Assembly: GCF_003073045.1 (NCBI RefSeq)
Contig: NC_037601.1
Location: forward strand, 12,139,807-12,203,806
Length of the DNA stretch: 64,000 nt
Direction of reading: 5' to 3'
DNA from: Pomacea canaliculata
Lineage: Eukaryota > Mollusca > Gastropoda > Architaenioglossa > Ampullariidae
This document shows positions 24,437 through 35,351 of the stretch, piece by piece; the first letter of the stretch is position 1; every line of letters begins with the position of its first letter. The position numbers and the translations under genes are program-made. The notes under the pieces are model-generated. The model was not told the DNA's origin. It searched no databases and worked only from the letters and a program-made list of their open reading frames with translations.

Positions 24437-25452
24437 CAGGGGTCTCAAACATTTTTGTGCGGCCCGCGGCCACGTCCGCGGTGTATATGTATGTTGTGCT
24501 TGGTGATTAACTCCCGCGGTGAAAATTACCCCCGTTCACAAGCGAAATGAAAATAACACAAGGGAGGGACCGCATCAAATCATTCAGATGCAAGCTGACT
24601 TTGTGGGCCACTCAGCTGGCAGATGGAAACCTGGCTCATTTCTCTTTTCTACAGAGCATAACGGTTGAACCACAGCGCCTGAAAGACTACGTAGACATCC
24701 TCTCCAGACTACTGGAAGATTTTGAACACCGATTTCAGCAATTCACTGCTCTCCAACCACAGTTTTTCCTTGTTGCCACTCCGTTCGCAGTTGATGTGAA
24801 AAACGTTCCAGGAAGTCCAGATGGAACTACTGGACCTGCAGTGTGACACTGTTCAGAAGCAAAAATACGTTGATGTTGGAGTTCCAGATTTCTACCAGTG
24901 TCTTCCTAGAGAGAATTTTCCAAACTTATTCTGCACAGCTGCTAGAATTCTAGCGATGTTTAGGAGTACGTACGTTTGCGAACAGTTTTGCTCCAGAATG
25001 AAGATCAACAAAACAGCATTACCATCAAGACTGACTGATGAGCATCTGAGAGCAACCTTGCGGCTTGCCACTACACGCGACTTCAGGCCTAACGTCGATG
25101 GTCTGGTCTCTGCCAAACGATCTCAGCTGAGTGGACAAAAACATGAGTGACGAGCCATCTGCAGTAGGCCTAGTAATTATAGTTGGTTTTTTGGGGGGAA
25201 CTACAGTTTTTGCTTTTTTATTAGTGACAGAGACAACGTCAACTTATTTTAATAAACTAAACTGCCTGTGCATGTAATAAACTACACTAAATGTAATTAA
25301 TAATTATAAAAACTTTATTTTAGCATTTAACTGCAGTGACAGTAGTGTTCGTAAAATTTAATGAAAAAACATTTTCTTTTCGTGGTGCGGCCCGCTGACT
25401 GGCTACTACTTTACACTGCGGCCCACATGCTAATATGAGTTTGAGACCCCTG
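24437..25452 (+). mobile_element. Internally deleted hAT transposon
   Basis: The terminal inverted repeats begin CAGGGGTCTCAAAC at the left and end GTTTGAGACCCCTG at the right, both followed inward by GC-rich tracts (TGCGGCCCGC, and GCGGCCCACATGC). Flanks GTTCAAAC (24427-24434, two bases from the end) and GTTCAAAG (25453-25460) look like a worn 8-bp target duplication. At about 1.0 kb it is much shorter than autonomous hAT elements and keeps only the end of the transposase. Confidence 0.8.
24547..25150 (+). pseudogene. hAT transposase C-terminal remnant
   Basis: Two overlapping open frames, 24547-24846 and 24821-25150, share one protein: LLEDFEHRFQQF and LVATPFAVDV in the first, then MELLDLQCD, FPNLFCTAARIL, MFRSTYVCEQ and a SRLTDEHLRATLRL tract in the second. 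This is the hAT C-terminal dimerisation region as seen in GTF2IRD2/ZBED5-like transposases. One frame change lies near 24815. The N-terminal zinc finger and most of the catalytic domain are missing, so it cannot be active. Confidence 0.75.
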
Positions 25453-25761
25453 GTTCAAAGGGTTTTTTCACATGCTACAACAGCCTCCCTGCACTTAGCT
25501 TATAATTTATTTTGCTCCGCTTAATCAAAGGAAAATGAATCTGCTTAGCAGAAGTAGCTGCATGGCGAGTACAATAATTATACTCTGTCAAACTTGTTTA
25601 TATATATACCTCCAGTCATGCTAGATTTCTTCTCCATATTCTTCCTTTATGGTAAACCATTTTCCTCCATTTTTAACTGATGTTTAATTAGGCAATGCAT
25701 TTATAGTGTGTGAAAAGGAAGAGTTATTAATGAAATCTATAATACCAAGAAATTAATGAAA

Positions 25762-26284
25762 TCACACAAATAAGATTCTAACATATTTATTAAATATAGA
25801 CATGATGAAATGCTGAGAAAAAGATATAATAACAGTAATGCGGACAATGTTATACCATCTTGGTTGCATACAGGTCGGTTTAACTATTTTTTTCCACGAT
25901 GCACGCACACCCTGTGAGTCTTCCAAAATACTTTGGTTCAAGAGATCCAATTTTCTCCTTATCTGTTCAATTCTGTCTTGCATGGGTCTCCTCATCAGAA
26001 TGGTATACACGACCTGATGGCTGTCTCGCATGCGGTGTAAGAGATGCTGCATGGTGCGTCAAGACGACAAAGCATAGTTTTCCTGCCTGAGGCTTGAACC
26101 CAATGACAAACAGAAAGGTTAAGACTTGCACCACGCCTTCAATCTTGTTCATGTCCAGCAGACCACGGAACTCATCCTCCATGTCCTTGAAATACTTCTG
26201 CAAATTATCACTCGTTTCCATCAAAATTACCTCAAATAGGATATTATCATACACAGTACTAATGAAGTGTCTTGCCACTGGCAC
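25762..26284 (-). pseudogene. Unrecognised coding-like pair of frames beside ZNF0
   Basis: Frame one (25967-26284) starts MPVARHFISTVYDNILFEVI and contains the hydrophilic stretch NLQKYFKDMEDEFRGLLDMN and a hydrophobic VLTFLFVIGF. Frame two (25762-26052) contains a helical stretch QDRIEQIRRKLDLLNQSILE and VRASWKKIVKP. The two read like one protein split by a frame change near 26050, or by an unseen intron. About 20 residues at the start (VAR-FIS-VYDNILFEVI) also occur after the finger remnants of the other ZNF units at about 34.98, 43.68 and 53.58 kb and then stop there. I do not recognise the family. Confidence 0.35.
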
Positions 26285-26319
26285 AACATGTGCATGTTAA
26301 CAAATGATCTTTTCACTGC

Positions 26320-26718
26320 AGTTTTACATACACTGCATAAAAGTAAAATTTACTGTTGGTATGAGCTATATTAAATCACAAAAAGCACCTAAAGCTTTCT
26401 TACATATGCCACATTAATCAAGTTTCACATCACTATGAGTCAACATGTGCTTTTCTTTTAGATTATCTGATCTTTTAAGGGCAGCTTTACATACACTGAA
26501 CTGGTGAGGTTTCCAATCCCTGTGTGTTAACATTTGTCCTTTTAGGCTACCTGTTTTAAAAGCTACATTGCATACACTGAGCTGGTGAGGTCTCTAATCT
26601 CTGTGAGTCAACATGTGCCTACTTAGTATATCCGATTTTTTAAAAGATGCATGACATACACTACACTTGTACGGTTTCAAATCACTGTGAATCACTATGT
26701 GCTTTTTTTTAGGTAATC
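26320..26718 (-). pseudogene. Decayed C2H2 fingers downstream of ZNF0
   Basis: Past the ZNF0 stop the sequence still encodes finger pieces in shifting frames, for example [10 protein letters not shown] with an HMLTHRD end at about 26600-26700, and two or three more decayed modules to about 26320. They match the last fingers of ZNFC and the remnants behind it. Confidence 0.6.
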
Positions 26719-28737
26719 TTATGTTTTGAAATCCAAAGGACATGCAGTACAAGAGTGATTTATTGCTTCACTGTGAGTCACCAGGTGCTTTTTTAAATGA
26801 CATGACAACTTAAATGAAGCTTTACACAAACTGCATTGGTAAGGTTTCACATCACTGTGAGTCACCATGTGCTTTTTAAAATAATCTGACAACTTAAATG
26901 AAGCTTTACACAAACTGCATTGGAAAGGTTTCACATCACTGTGAGTCACCATGTGCTTTTTTAAATGACATGACAACTTAAATGAAGCTTTACACAAACT
27001 GCATTGGTAAGGTTTCACATCACTGTGAGTCACCATGTGCTTTTTAAAATAATCTGACAACTTAAATGAAGCTTTACACAAACTGCATTGGTAAGGTTTC
27101 ACATCACTGTGAGTCACCATGTGCTTTTTAAAATAATCTGACAACTTAAATGAAGCTTTACACAAACTGCATTCGTAAGGTTTCACATCACTGTGAGTCA
27201 CCATGTGCTGTTTTAAATGCTTTGACAACTTAAATGAAGCTTTACACAAACTGCATTGGTAAGGTTTCACATCACTGTGAGTCTCCATGTGCTGTTTTAA
27301 ATGACATGACAACTTAAATGAAGCTTTACACAAACTGCATTGGTAAGGTTTCACATCACTGTGAGTCACCATGTGCTGTTTTAAATGCTTTGACAACTTA
27401 AATGAAGCTTTACACAAACTGCATCGGTAAGGTTTCAAATCACTGTGAATAACCATATGCCTTTTAAGGTGCTCTAATCCTTTGAAGGCTACATGACATA
27501 CATTACACTGGTGAGGTCTCTCATCAGCGTGGTGAGATTTCTTATTATTGTTAGTTTCCTTGTGCTGTTTTAAAGTATCTACTCTTTGTAACACAACGCT
27601 ACATGGAGTACAATTGTAAGCTTTAAAATTAGAGTGGATCTTCATATGTTTCTTGAGTAGGGTTGAAAAACTGAACGAACATAAACACACTTGGCACTGA
27701 TAAGGTTTCTGCTTTTTTAGGAAATCTAATCTTTGGAAAGCCAAAGGAAATGCAGTACAAGAGTGATTTTTTGATTCACGGTGAGTCACCATGTGCCTTT
27801 TTAAGCAAGTTGAGAACTTAAATGAAGCTTTACACAAACTGCATCGGTAAGGTTTAACATCACTGTGAGACACCATGTGCTTTTTTAGGACATCTGATCT
27901 TTTGAAAGCTACATGACATACATTACACTGGTGAGGTCTCTCATCACCATGGTGATTACTGTTAGTTTCCTTGTGCTGTTTTAAAGTATCTACTCTTTCC
28001 AACACAACGCTACATGGAGTACAATTGTAAGCTCTAAAATTAGAGTGGATCATCATATGTTTCTTGAGTAGGGTTGAAAAACTGAAACAACATAAACACA
28101 CTTGGCACTGATAAGGTTTGGCATCACTTCTACTTTCTGTTGCAGAATCAATGGTGACTTCAGTAACAGTTTTTTGTCTCTGATTTTGATTTTCTTTCTT
28201 AATATCTGTCACCTCAGGAATTATAAGACTAGCAGAATTCATTTCTTGAATATTTTCATCATTGTCATGCTGCCACACTGCATGCTGACCAGGCCATCCT
28301 GTCTCAGTCTTCACTATGTGACTATGATCTTGTTCTTCTTGCTTAAATACAAGATACTCTTCTGTCTTTGCAGAATGCACTGAATCCTGTTCAGTCTTAA
28401 TTAAACAGGTGATATCTTGACATTGGTACATGCACTCCACTTTCACAGCACTCTCATGACTAGAATCTGACTGCTCAATGTGTACAGCATACTCAGGTTT
28501 TATGTGATGAAGTTCTTCACCAGGAACTTGCCCTGTTTTAATACAATAAATAGCATCCTGAGAGTTTAGCTCCAGTTTTACAGCATCCTCATGTTTCCAG
28601 TTTGATTGAGGAATATGCTTAGCAAGCTCAGGTTTTATGTAAGCTGGACCAGAAATGCTTTCAAGCTGTACACAGCTAATTTGTGAGCAATTTGTCATAT
28701 TTGTAGAACAACAAAATGTGCTTTCTGCCTCAAGCAT
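26719..28737 (-). CDS. ZNF0: C2H2 zinc-finger protein, 672 aa, truncated at both ends
   Basis: The open frame from MLEAES has about 200 residues with repeated psi-K-x-E motifs (IKPE, VKLE, IKTG, VKVE, IKTE, VKTE), then about 16 C2H2 fingers of 28 residues with SDVKPY-type linkers. An internal duplication repeats the first finger block (YQCQVCLC... through HQCNVCHV...). One finger has Cys replaced by Phe (CTAFPLAF). Relative to ZNFA and ZNFC, a CAA-to-TAA change at 28819-28821 separates an N-terminal part extending to about 28919, so translation would have to start at 28737. The frame also ends early (CPLDFKT), losing the last two fingers. It would be a nuclear DNA-binding regulator if expressed; target unknown. 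Confidence 0.75.
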   Translation of the reverse strand: MLEAESTFCCSTNMTNCSQISCVQLESISGPAYIKPELAKHIPQSNWKHEDAVKLELNSQDAIYCIKTGQVPGEELHHIKPEYAVHIEQSDSSHESAVKVECMYQCQDITCLIKTEQDSVHSAKTEEYLVFKQEEQDHSHIVKTETGWPGQHAVWQHDNDENIQEMNSASLIIPEVTDIKKENQNQRQKTVTEVTIDSATESRSDAKPYQCQVCLCCFSFSTLLKKHMMIHSNFRAYNCTPCSVVLERVDTLKQHKETNSNHHGDERPHQCNVCHVAFKRSDVLKKHMVSHSDVKPYRCSLCKASFKFSTCLKRHMVTHRESKNHSCTAFPLAFQRLDFLKKQKPYQCQVCLCSFSFSTLLKKHMKIHSNFKAYNCTPCSVVLQRVDTLKQHKETNNNKKSHHADERPHQCNVCHVAFKGLEHLKRHMVIHSDLKPYRCSLCKASFKLSKHLKQHMVTHSDVKPYQCSLCKASFKLSCHLKQHMETHSDVKPYQCSLCKASFKLSKHLKQHMVTHSDVKPYECSLCKASFKLSDYFKKHMVTHSDVKPYQCSLCKASFKLSDYFKKHMVTHSDVKPYQCSLCKASFKLSCHLKKHMVTHSDVKPFQCSLCKASFKLSDYFKKHMVTHSDVKPYQCSLCKASFKLSCHLKKHLVTHSEAINHSCTACPLDFKT

Positions 28738-28919
28738 TACATTACCATTTAGTTCTTCTTGTAGATCAGCTACAGACCTTGGTTCAGTATTTATGCTGTG
28801 TAAACATGAGACCTGGACTTAATTGATTATGGCAGACATAGCTTCCTCTTCTAAGATTACATTCAATTTTTCTTCTTTAATTGTTAAAGTGCTATCTGAC
28901 TGAAACTGCACACGTCTTC
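28738..28919 (-). pseudogene. ZNF0 N-terminal segment cut off by a stop
   Basis: It encodes the start conserved in ZNFA-C (QFQSxSTLTIKEEKLNVILE, then SIxTEPRSVADLQEEL) but has TAA at 28819-28821 where the others have CAA. The first in-frame codon is not ATG in any copy. A TTTCAG just inside suggests that the true start lies on an upstream exon. Confidence 0.55.
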
Positions 28920-29628
28920 AGCTCCTTCATCTCCTGAGACTCAGTCCCAGTTGCTTTAACAAAAACCTGCAATATTACAATGTAACAATATATTAGTTAC
29001 ATCTTACATATTTTCCCTTTTGTTGATTTTTTGTGTGGATAAATCTTCTTAAATATACAGTTGCATATGTTAAAGTCAAAATACCACGCAGTCATTTTTT
29101 TCAAAACCAGTTGGATACTGAAAACCTTATTGCTACTCCATGATTATTTTTTATGACTTATTAGGAAATATTGATTTCCATTAAAAAAATTGTCTTTATT
29201 TTGGTGTTCAGGCATGACAGTTATATTGACATTACAAGATAAGATTTCATAACCAAACCAACTGCATATTCATTAAACCAACAGAAAGGGGATTTTGTAA
29301 TGGCAGTCTGTGAATAGGCATGAACAATATTCATCATATCTGAAAATGAGATTTCTTCATTCATATTTCAATTCACAGTGCATACTGAATTGTAGTATTT
29401 AATTGTAAATGGCAAATGTAATTAATGTATACATCTGAAAACTTTCTGATACCATAGATATATATTGATAAATTTATATTTTTAACTGTATATATTGATA
29501 ATAATTTAGTGCATAAAGCAATATTAGGTTGTAAAATTTAAGATATATTTTACTAATTACTGTTTTATGCCAATACATTATTACTACATACTGCTGCTGC
29601 TGCTGCTACTGCTGCTGCAGTTTTAATG
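28920..29628. other. ZNF0 5' flank
   Basis: This is homologous to the flanks at about 37.02-38.1, 45.7-46.4 and 55.86-56.45 kb. AT-rich and without a gene. A CTG/CTA trinucleotide run lies at 29591-29620. Confidence 0.45.
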
Positions 29629-29802
29629 CCGCGGTTCTCAAACGGTGGGGCTTACACGTGCTTACAAGGGGGGCGCGAAGTTGGCCATTTTTTTTTTTTT
29701 TTAAGTTTCTTATACCGGTATTAGTGAAATTAGCTTACATTGCGCGCGGACGTACCTTTGTTCGTCAGGGGGCCGTCACAAGCAAAAGGTTGATAACCGC
29801 TG
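29629..29802. mobile_element. hAT-type MITE, 174 bp, with perfect 8-bp target duplication
   Basis: Inverted ends CCGCGGTTCTCAAAC and GGTTGATAACCGCTG are flanked by TTTTAATG on both sides (29621-29628 and 29803-29810). The three paralogous units lack it. There is no reading frame. Confidence 0.8.
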
Positions 29803-31400
29803 TTTTAATGGTTTACAGTCTTAACAAAGGGAGATCATTTTCTGGTAACCTGCATGTTTTAATCTTTTAAAAAAATTAATTTTGTTGAAGGCTGTGTACG
29901 TGTGTGTTCATTTGTTACATTTAGGTTAGCCTTTGGATTTGTGTTTAGGTAGAATGAAAACCCCTGGTTGAGTCAAAGTCTAAATACAAGATTGGAATGT
30001 TTTTCTGACCTGATAATCGAGGCGGTTTCAGTTCAGGAAAAGGCGGTAATTTCACGATTGACCACTTCTGCGAAGGCAGCACGTCTTATTGTCAAAGCTA
30101 CACGGACAGTCCGCTGAAAGTTCGGAGGAGAGTTTCACAGCTGAGCCAGAAGTTGGTATACAGTCGTCCATACGATCCTGCGATGCAAGATGCTAGGAAC
30201 TTAGAGATCATTTGCTTTCATGTCAGTCGTTGATCAGAACGTTCTTTTCAAATAACGGTAGTACGTCATAGGTCAGTCGGGTGCATTGAATAGAAGGGAG
30301 GGAGGGTTGGGTAGGGTCCATTGTACACAGAGGAGTCGTGCATTTTGTGGTTTTGTCCACTTGCTGTTGGTACCGTGAGGGCTCAGTAGACAGACTAATG
30401 TGGATTAAGTCCCCTGCTACCAGTAGCAGCAGTAACAGTGTATTACATGTGTTTAGTTTTGCACAAAGTTGTGGAGAGTGTCACATACGTTTTCCGATGG
30501 ACGCACCACCTTAGTAGCTAAGCTCCCTTTACAAAGTCCATTTGTTCTGCAATGAAGAGTTATCGCTTCTGTGTCACTTGAGCAGTTCGTGTACAAAATA
30601 CTGCAGTTAGTTCGACATTCATTATTTATGAAGAGCCACACACCAACTTCCTTATTCTTTCCATAGACTTTGCGAGAGAGAACAGCATATTGCAGTTAAA
30701 AACCAGGCTGTTGAAGACGCGAATCGGGTTTTTCGGGACAAATCTATGTTTCACTGAAGCAGATCTAATACTGAGGAGACTCTGAAGTCATGATGAGGCT
30801 TAGAAGCGGCTGATTTTTTCTTGTTTACCAGAAACCGTAAGTTGAAGAAAAGTAATGCAGGCAGTGGAGGTTGGGTCAGTAAAAGGGAATGAACAAATAT
30901 TTTGCTTTAAGAGTTGCCAAACAAAGCTTACAGAAAACATTTTACAATGCTAAGCTGGTTTTTCTCCTTATAATGTGAGATTAATAGAGCTCTCATCACC
31001 ATGAAGCAAAGATTTCACACGCGGAAATATGTTAGAGAATCTTTATAATGGAGATGATGTCGGTTTGTTTATATTAATAAAGAAATGAGAACAGCATACG
31101 TTGTGTAATCTTGAACTGTTGTCGTCCAGACTGCTTTTTATCGAAAAATGACTAAATATGTTTTAGTCAGTGGAAATGAAATAAATTTGAGTTAAATTAC
31201 ATTATTTTTGCAACTTTTACTAAAACATTCGAGGTTACTAATTTAAAAAAGTAACTGCTCATTGATTATTTGATAATGAATTCTATAATTTTATTTTAAG
31301 TCATTTCTTAAAGTTGCTTTTCCATTATAATGTTACACTATTTTATTTTCCTGTGAAAGGCTCACAAACTACAAATACAGTCAATAACAAGAAAGCAAAG
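29803..31400. other. GY/ZNF cassette flank block upstream of ZNF0
   Basis: The stretch 30010-30235 is homologous to the open frame at 56636-56881 but broken here. The stretch 30240-31400 is the common GY 3'-flank block. No gene is supported. Confidence 0.45.
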
Positions 31401-31404
31401 AAAA

Positions 31405-31501
31405 TGCGTTCAAGAAACTTTATTGATGTAGCCAAGAGTGCATTATAGTACGGTGACTATGAATATTCGCTGATGTCGACATCAACATTAAGCTCCAAGA
31501 C
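31405..31501 (-). other. GY7 noncoding exon 3
   Basis: The acceptor GGTTTATTTCAG precedes GTCTTGGAGCTTAATG, and AATAAA lies at 31419-31424. Confidence 0.65.
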
Positions 31502-31705
31502 CTGAAATAAACCAACAAACTTTACATTAAAATAATTATATTAGCAGCATCGTTCACGCTTAACCTAGGGAAGAAGAGGCTGATTGCCGTCTCAAGTCTG
31601 TAGTCTAAAAGTACTAAGTATGCACTCGGTCAAAAAAAACTTACAGCAGACACGTAGTTTGCTTACCTGGTGTGTGAGACACGACTGTGTGATCCATCAG
31701 TAATA

Positions 31706-32026
31706 TCAATAGTATTTGCCTCCATGACACCACCAATCCTCCAAAACCTCCTCCAAGACCTAGACCACCGCCTAGGAGGCCAATACCGCCGATGCCGCCG
31801 ATGCCGCCGCCGATGCCGCCGCCGAAGCCGCCGCCAAAGCTCCGATTCCTCCATAACCACCGTAGCCTCCATAGCCTCCGTAGCCTCCATAGCCTCCATA
31901 GCCTCCATAGCTTCCATAGCCGTATTTAGGAATGACGAGGATCTTCGCGATCTTAGGTGGGTAGTAGAAGCTAGCGAGGCTGGTAGCCACCAAGCAGAAC
32001 AGCACAATGACAGAGGAAACCTTCAT
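31706..32026 (-). CDS. GY7: Gly/Tyr-rich secreted protein, frame broken by indels
   Basis: The ATG at 32026 follows the acceptor CATTTCTGCTTCAG by one base. MKVSSVIVLFCLVATSLA, the box SFYYPPKIAKILVIPKY and the GGY units are identical to GY9. One base is missing near 31841 (CAAAGCTCC against CAAAGCCTCC) and two near 31727-31737. The total of three missing bases restores the final frame, so about 35 residues are read out of frame. Promoter, splice sites and polyadenylation signal are intact. Because the affected positions are short homopolymers, sequencing error is likely and the gene may be whole. Confidence 0.65.
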
Positions 32027-32276
32027 TCTGAAGCAGAAATGTCTAAAATTATAAAAAGGTAAGTGTAGTTTATGTTAAGACAAATTAACTTTATTTTCAA
32101 ACGTTACGCGTCACAAGCCTACTTCAATGAAGACAGAAACGATAGAAGTACAATGCATTGTGAGGTAGGTCAAAGATACGAAAACAAAAGACGACTAAAC
32201 AATTAAAGAGTACAACATCGAAGTATTTTGCAAGAATAACAGTAAAATATGATAGAAGTACATATAGTTATCATAC

Positions 32277-32390
32277 CTTTCAGGTCGATTTTGTATGATG
32301 TTTTCCAACTGATTGGAGGTCAGGTAAAGGATTGTGTCTGCTCCTCTACTTATATAGTTGTGTCGAGTAGCCCTAAGGGTTATCTCTATC
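32277..32390 (-). promoter_or_regulatory. GY7 core promoter and exon 1, class I
   Basis: TATATAAG lies at 32349-32356, and the class I upstream element GATAACCCTTAGGGCTACTC follows upstream. Exon 1 ends CGACCTGAAAG at 32277 before GTATGATAAC. Confidence 0.65.
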
Positions 32391-35050
32391 AGATGTTGTG
32401 ACTTTAATGGCGCGGTGTTGAGAAACCAAGATTAGTAAACTGGTGACAGACCCATTAATCAATATTTTAGTCTTTCTGCTGAAAGGTGTCATGGTATGTA
32501 GATGCATAGAGAGAAAGAAGTGAATGACACGTTGGCAAATGTACGCTCACGGGGACAGGTAGGACCACGTGACATAAGCGCATGCGTCATTGGTTTTCTG
32601 TGGTCTTACCTCGCATATGATAATATTGCACGTTTGTCTCAAGTGCAGACGGATGCTTCTGAAGTATATACTAAACAATAACATATTTTACCTAATTCAA
32701 TCATTTAAGATGCCGATTTTCAATTCCAGTCCTAATGAGAACAGAACAGTCGAAGAAATCAGTAATCAACAGGAATTTGAAAACTAACACTAGCTAGTTA
32801 CTTTCGATAAATGTGTAATTTTACTTTTTAAATAACCTGTTAGTCACAGATAACATAAAATTGTAAATTTACAAGTCTGTACTGACAAATGTAAAAGAAA
32901 AAATTTCTAAGATTAGTATATGTTTTTTTCTATACCAATATAAAATGACGCTTTATTTAAAATGAAGATAAATTTTGTAAATAGTTTCATGATATTTAAG
33001 TCCTTTTAAAAGTCTCATTCTTTCACTTATTTTATAAAGAAATAGTAGTGTTTATGAATTTTTGAAACTGTTGTTGCTTAAAAGGTGTGAGTGCAATCCA
33101 TTTGGTGATGACATTAATTATGGTTAGTGGCATAGCCGATTGCACTTGATGATGATGATGATGATGATGTTTATTTATAATGCGCAGGCATCTATTCAAA
33201 AGAATGCTCATTGCGCAGCAAAGACAAAATAAATAAAAAAATAATAATATTAGATGTTTAATTGGCGCTTTTCCCAAGTCGGCTCAACGCGCTTTACCAA
33301 TCCGACAAGCATGTATAACACACACACACACACATTGAAATGCACACATGCAGTCCCCGCCCCCAATCTATACACACACGCACGCAACTATAATAGAGAA
33401 AAGTGTTGGTAGCTGGGAGTTGTTAATGGAGAAGTTAATTAGCAGTTTGAGGCTAGAAACCCCAAAAGCGAGGACATCTGTTATTTAAATATACCACCAC
33501 CTGAACATCCATTATAAAAACACTAGTTTATCAGGATCCTTATGAATTTTTTAAGAACTGCTTTTAAGACTAATATTTATAACTCTGGTTTTTCCCTATT
33601 TCTATGGACGCGCTCGCGTGTGTGTGTAAGAGAGAGAGAGTGTAGGTGTGTTTGTGCTTGTCTGAGTGAATTGAACATTACTCGCGAAGCTACTTTTCTT
33701 GATATCAACGCCAAATGTGTTTGGTGGGTAGAAATAGACATATATACACGCAACTGTATTCTTCTCCACGCAAGATGCAGATATATTGATGACAGTTGAG
33801 CTAAGAGTCTGACTTCCAGATATCACCAATTAACTGTATTAATTTCAATCGACGAGAACTTGTAATTTCTGGATTGTTTTAAAAGTCAAAAGGGGTCTGA
33901 ACTTTCTGGTCTTCTCGAAAGAAATACAATATAAGAAAACCATTTTCTTCAATAATAAAACTTACATAAGGATGCTTAACACGGGTTCTGCCCATGACAA
34001 GAAACTGGTTAATAGAGAGGTCCTGAATGCTGTGTCAAGGCCAGGATGAGATATAACACTAAAATAAAAAATTTTAATTAAAAAAAGCTGCATAGCATCG
34101 AAATTTTGTAAGATTTTTGTATCTTACCTTATTAGGAAAACAACAGCGACGACAGAAAAGTGTTAATGCATGTAATGTACAGTACAGGCAGAATAAATCT
34201 TTAAAATGTAACTTTCTCCTTTCTAAAGAAAAATTAAGCGAGTGTTGCATCAACATGTTCGTGACAGTGATCACGTACTGTTCTATGAAAAGGGTTTCTC
34301 CCACTTACATCCACTGTAGTTGTCTGAAATGGTCTCTTTACCAAGTATTTCCGTCAGTAATTGATTTAAAATTGGCTTTAGTTGAAAAACTAATAATTGT
34401 TAGCCAGTATGATTTTCTTTTCGTCATTCCCTCTCTTCAGGCAGAACTTATATCTGGATGAATAATGCTGTTTCTCTCAGGTAAATTAGAAAAGCTGAAA
34501 GTTTTTTTTTTTTTTGTCGACACTGGAGTTCACTGTCTCGTAAAAGCAATCAACTAGCATAGGTGGGTTTGTGAGGTGGTGTCGCGGCTGTGCTCATCAA
34601 GGAGTAACAAGGAATAAACTTAACTTTCTAAGGACATCTGTGAAAGTTACGGAAAAGAGACAGATGCTGTGAGAATCAGTGTTGAGTTTGGAATACTTAT
34701 TCAAATCAAAGCATCTTTTAAAGACAACTTTAAGTACATTGCTCAGGTGTGTTTTTCTCGGAACTTTGAATTATCATGTGCCTTTTTAATGAGCTGATAG
34801 CCTACACACAGCTTTCTCACCAATATCAGCTGGTTTTTTAAAAAAAACAACAAAAAACTCTTCCTCTGGTAGAGAAACCACTTTTTTTTATAATGTTTAA
34901 TACTTGCAATTAAATCAAAATTGCTGCTGTAATATCAAATGTTATTTATCATCAACATAAGGAATGGTAGCATCAAAATTACCTCAAATAGGATATTATC
35001 ATACACAGCACTAATGAAGTTTCTTGCCACTAGTACCACATGTGCATGTT
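32391..35050. other. Cassette A spacer
   Basis: It holds the distal GY promoter block (32526-32590), the common spacer with TTAATGGAGAAG, and an insertion of about 270 bases at 33147-33418. Open frames at 33542-33829 and 34074-34461 lie on both strands of the same DNA, and their copies in B and C diverge without coding constraint. No gene is supported. Confidence 0.45.
33147..33418. repeat. Dispersed repeat insertion with GAT and CA microsatellites
   Basis: It starts with a (GAT)n run near 33149, includes GGCGCTTTTCCCAAGTCGGC and a CACACA run, and ends before AGTTGTTAATGGAG. It is present in copy B (41847-42117) and absent at the GY9 unit (50088), where the flanks join directly. Confidence 0.6.
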
Positions 35051-35351
35051 AACAAATGATCTTTTCACTGCAGTTTTACATACACTGCATAAAAGTAAAA
35101 ATTACTGTTGATCACTATGAGCTATATTAAATCACACAGGCACCTAAAGCTTTCTTACATATGCCACATTAATCAAGTTTCACATCACTGTGATTCAACA
35201 TGTGCTTTTCTTTTAGTTGATCTGATCTTTTATGGGCAGCTTTACATACACTGAACTGGTGAGGTTTACTAACCCTGTGAATTATCATTTGTCATTTTAG
35301 GCTACCTAATGTTTTAAAAGCTACATTGCATATACTGTGCTGGTGAGGTCT
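35051..35351 (-). pseudogene. Decayed C2H2 fingers downstream of ZNFA
   Basis: Finger pieces continue past the ZNFA stop, matching the remnants behind ZNF0, ZNFB and ZNFC. Confidence 0.55.

Noticed and set aside
26719-27480. Regular 84-base repeats that could be taken for a CRISPR-like or satellite array
   Set aside because: The period equals 28 codons and encodes C2H2 fingers in one open frame.
28102-28383. Plus-strand open frame antisense to ZNF0, repeated at the other ZNF genes
   Set aside because: It is antisense to the psi-K-x-E region and recurs only because the ZNF coding sequence is conserved.
33542-34461. Open frames conserved between cassettes A and B on both strands
   Set aside because: Identity reflects the recent duplication. 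The diverged GY9 unit shows indels that do not respect any frame.
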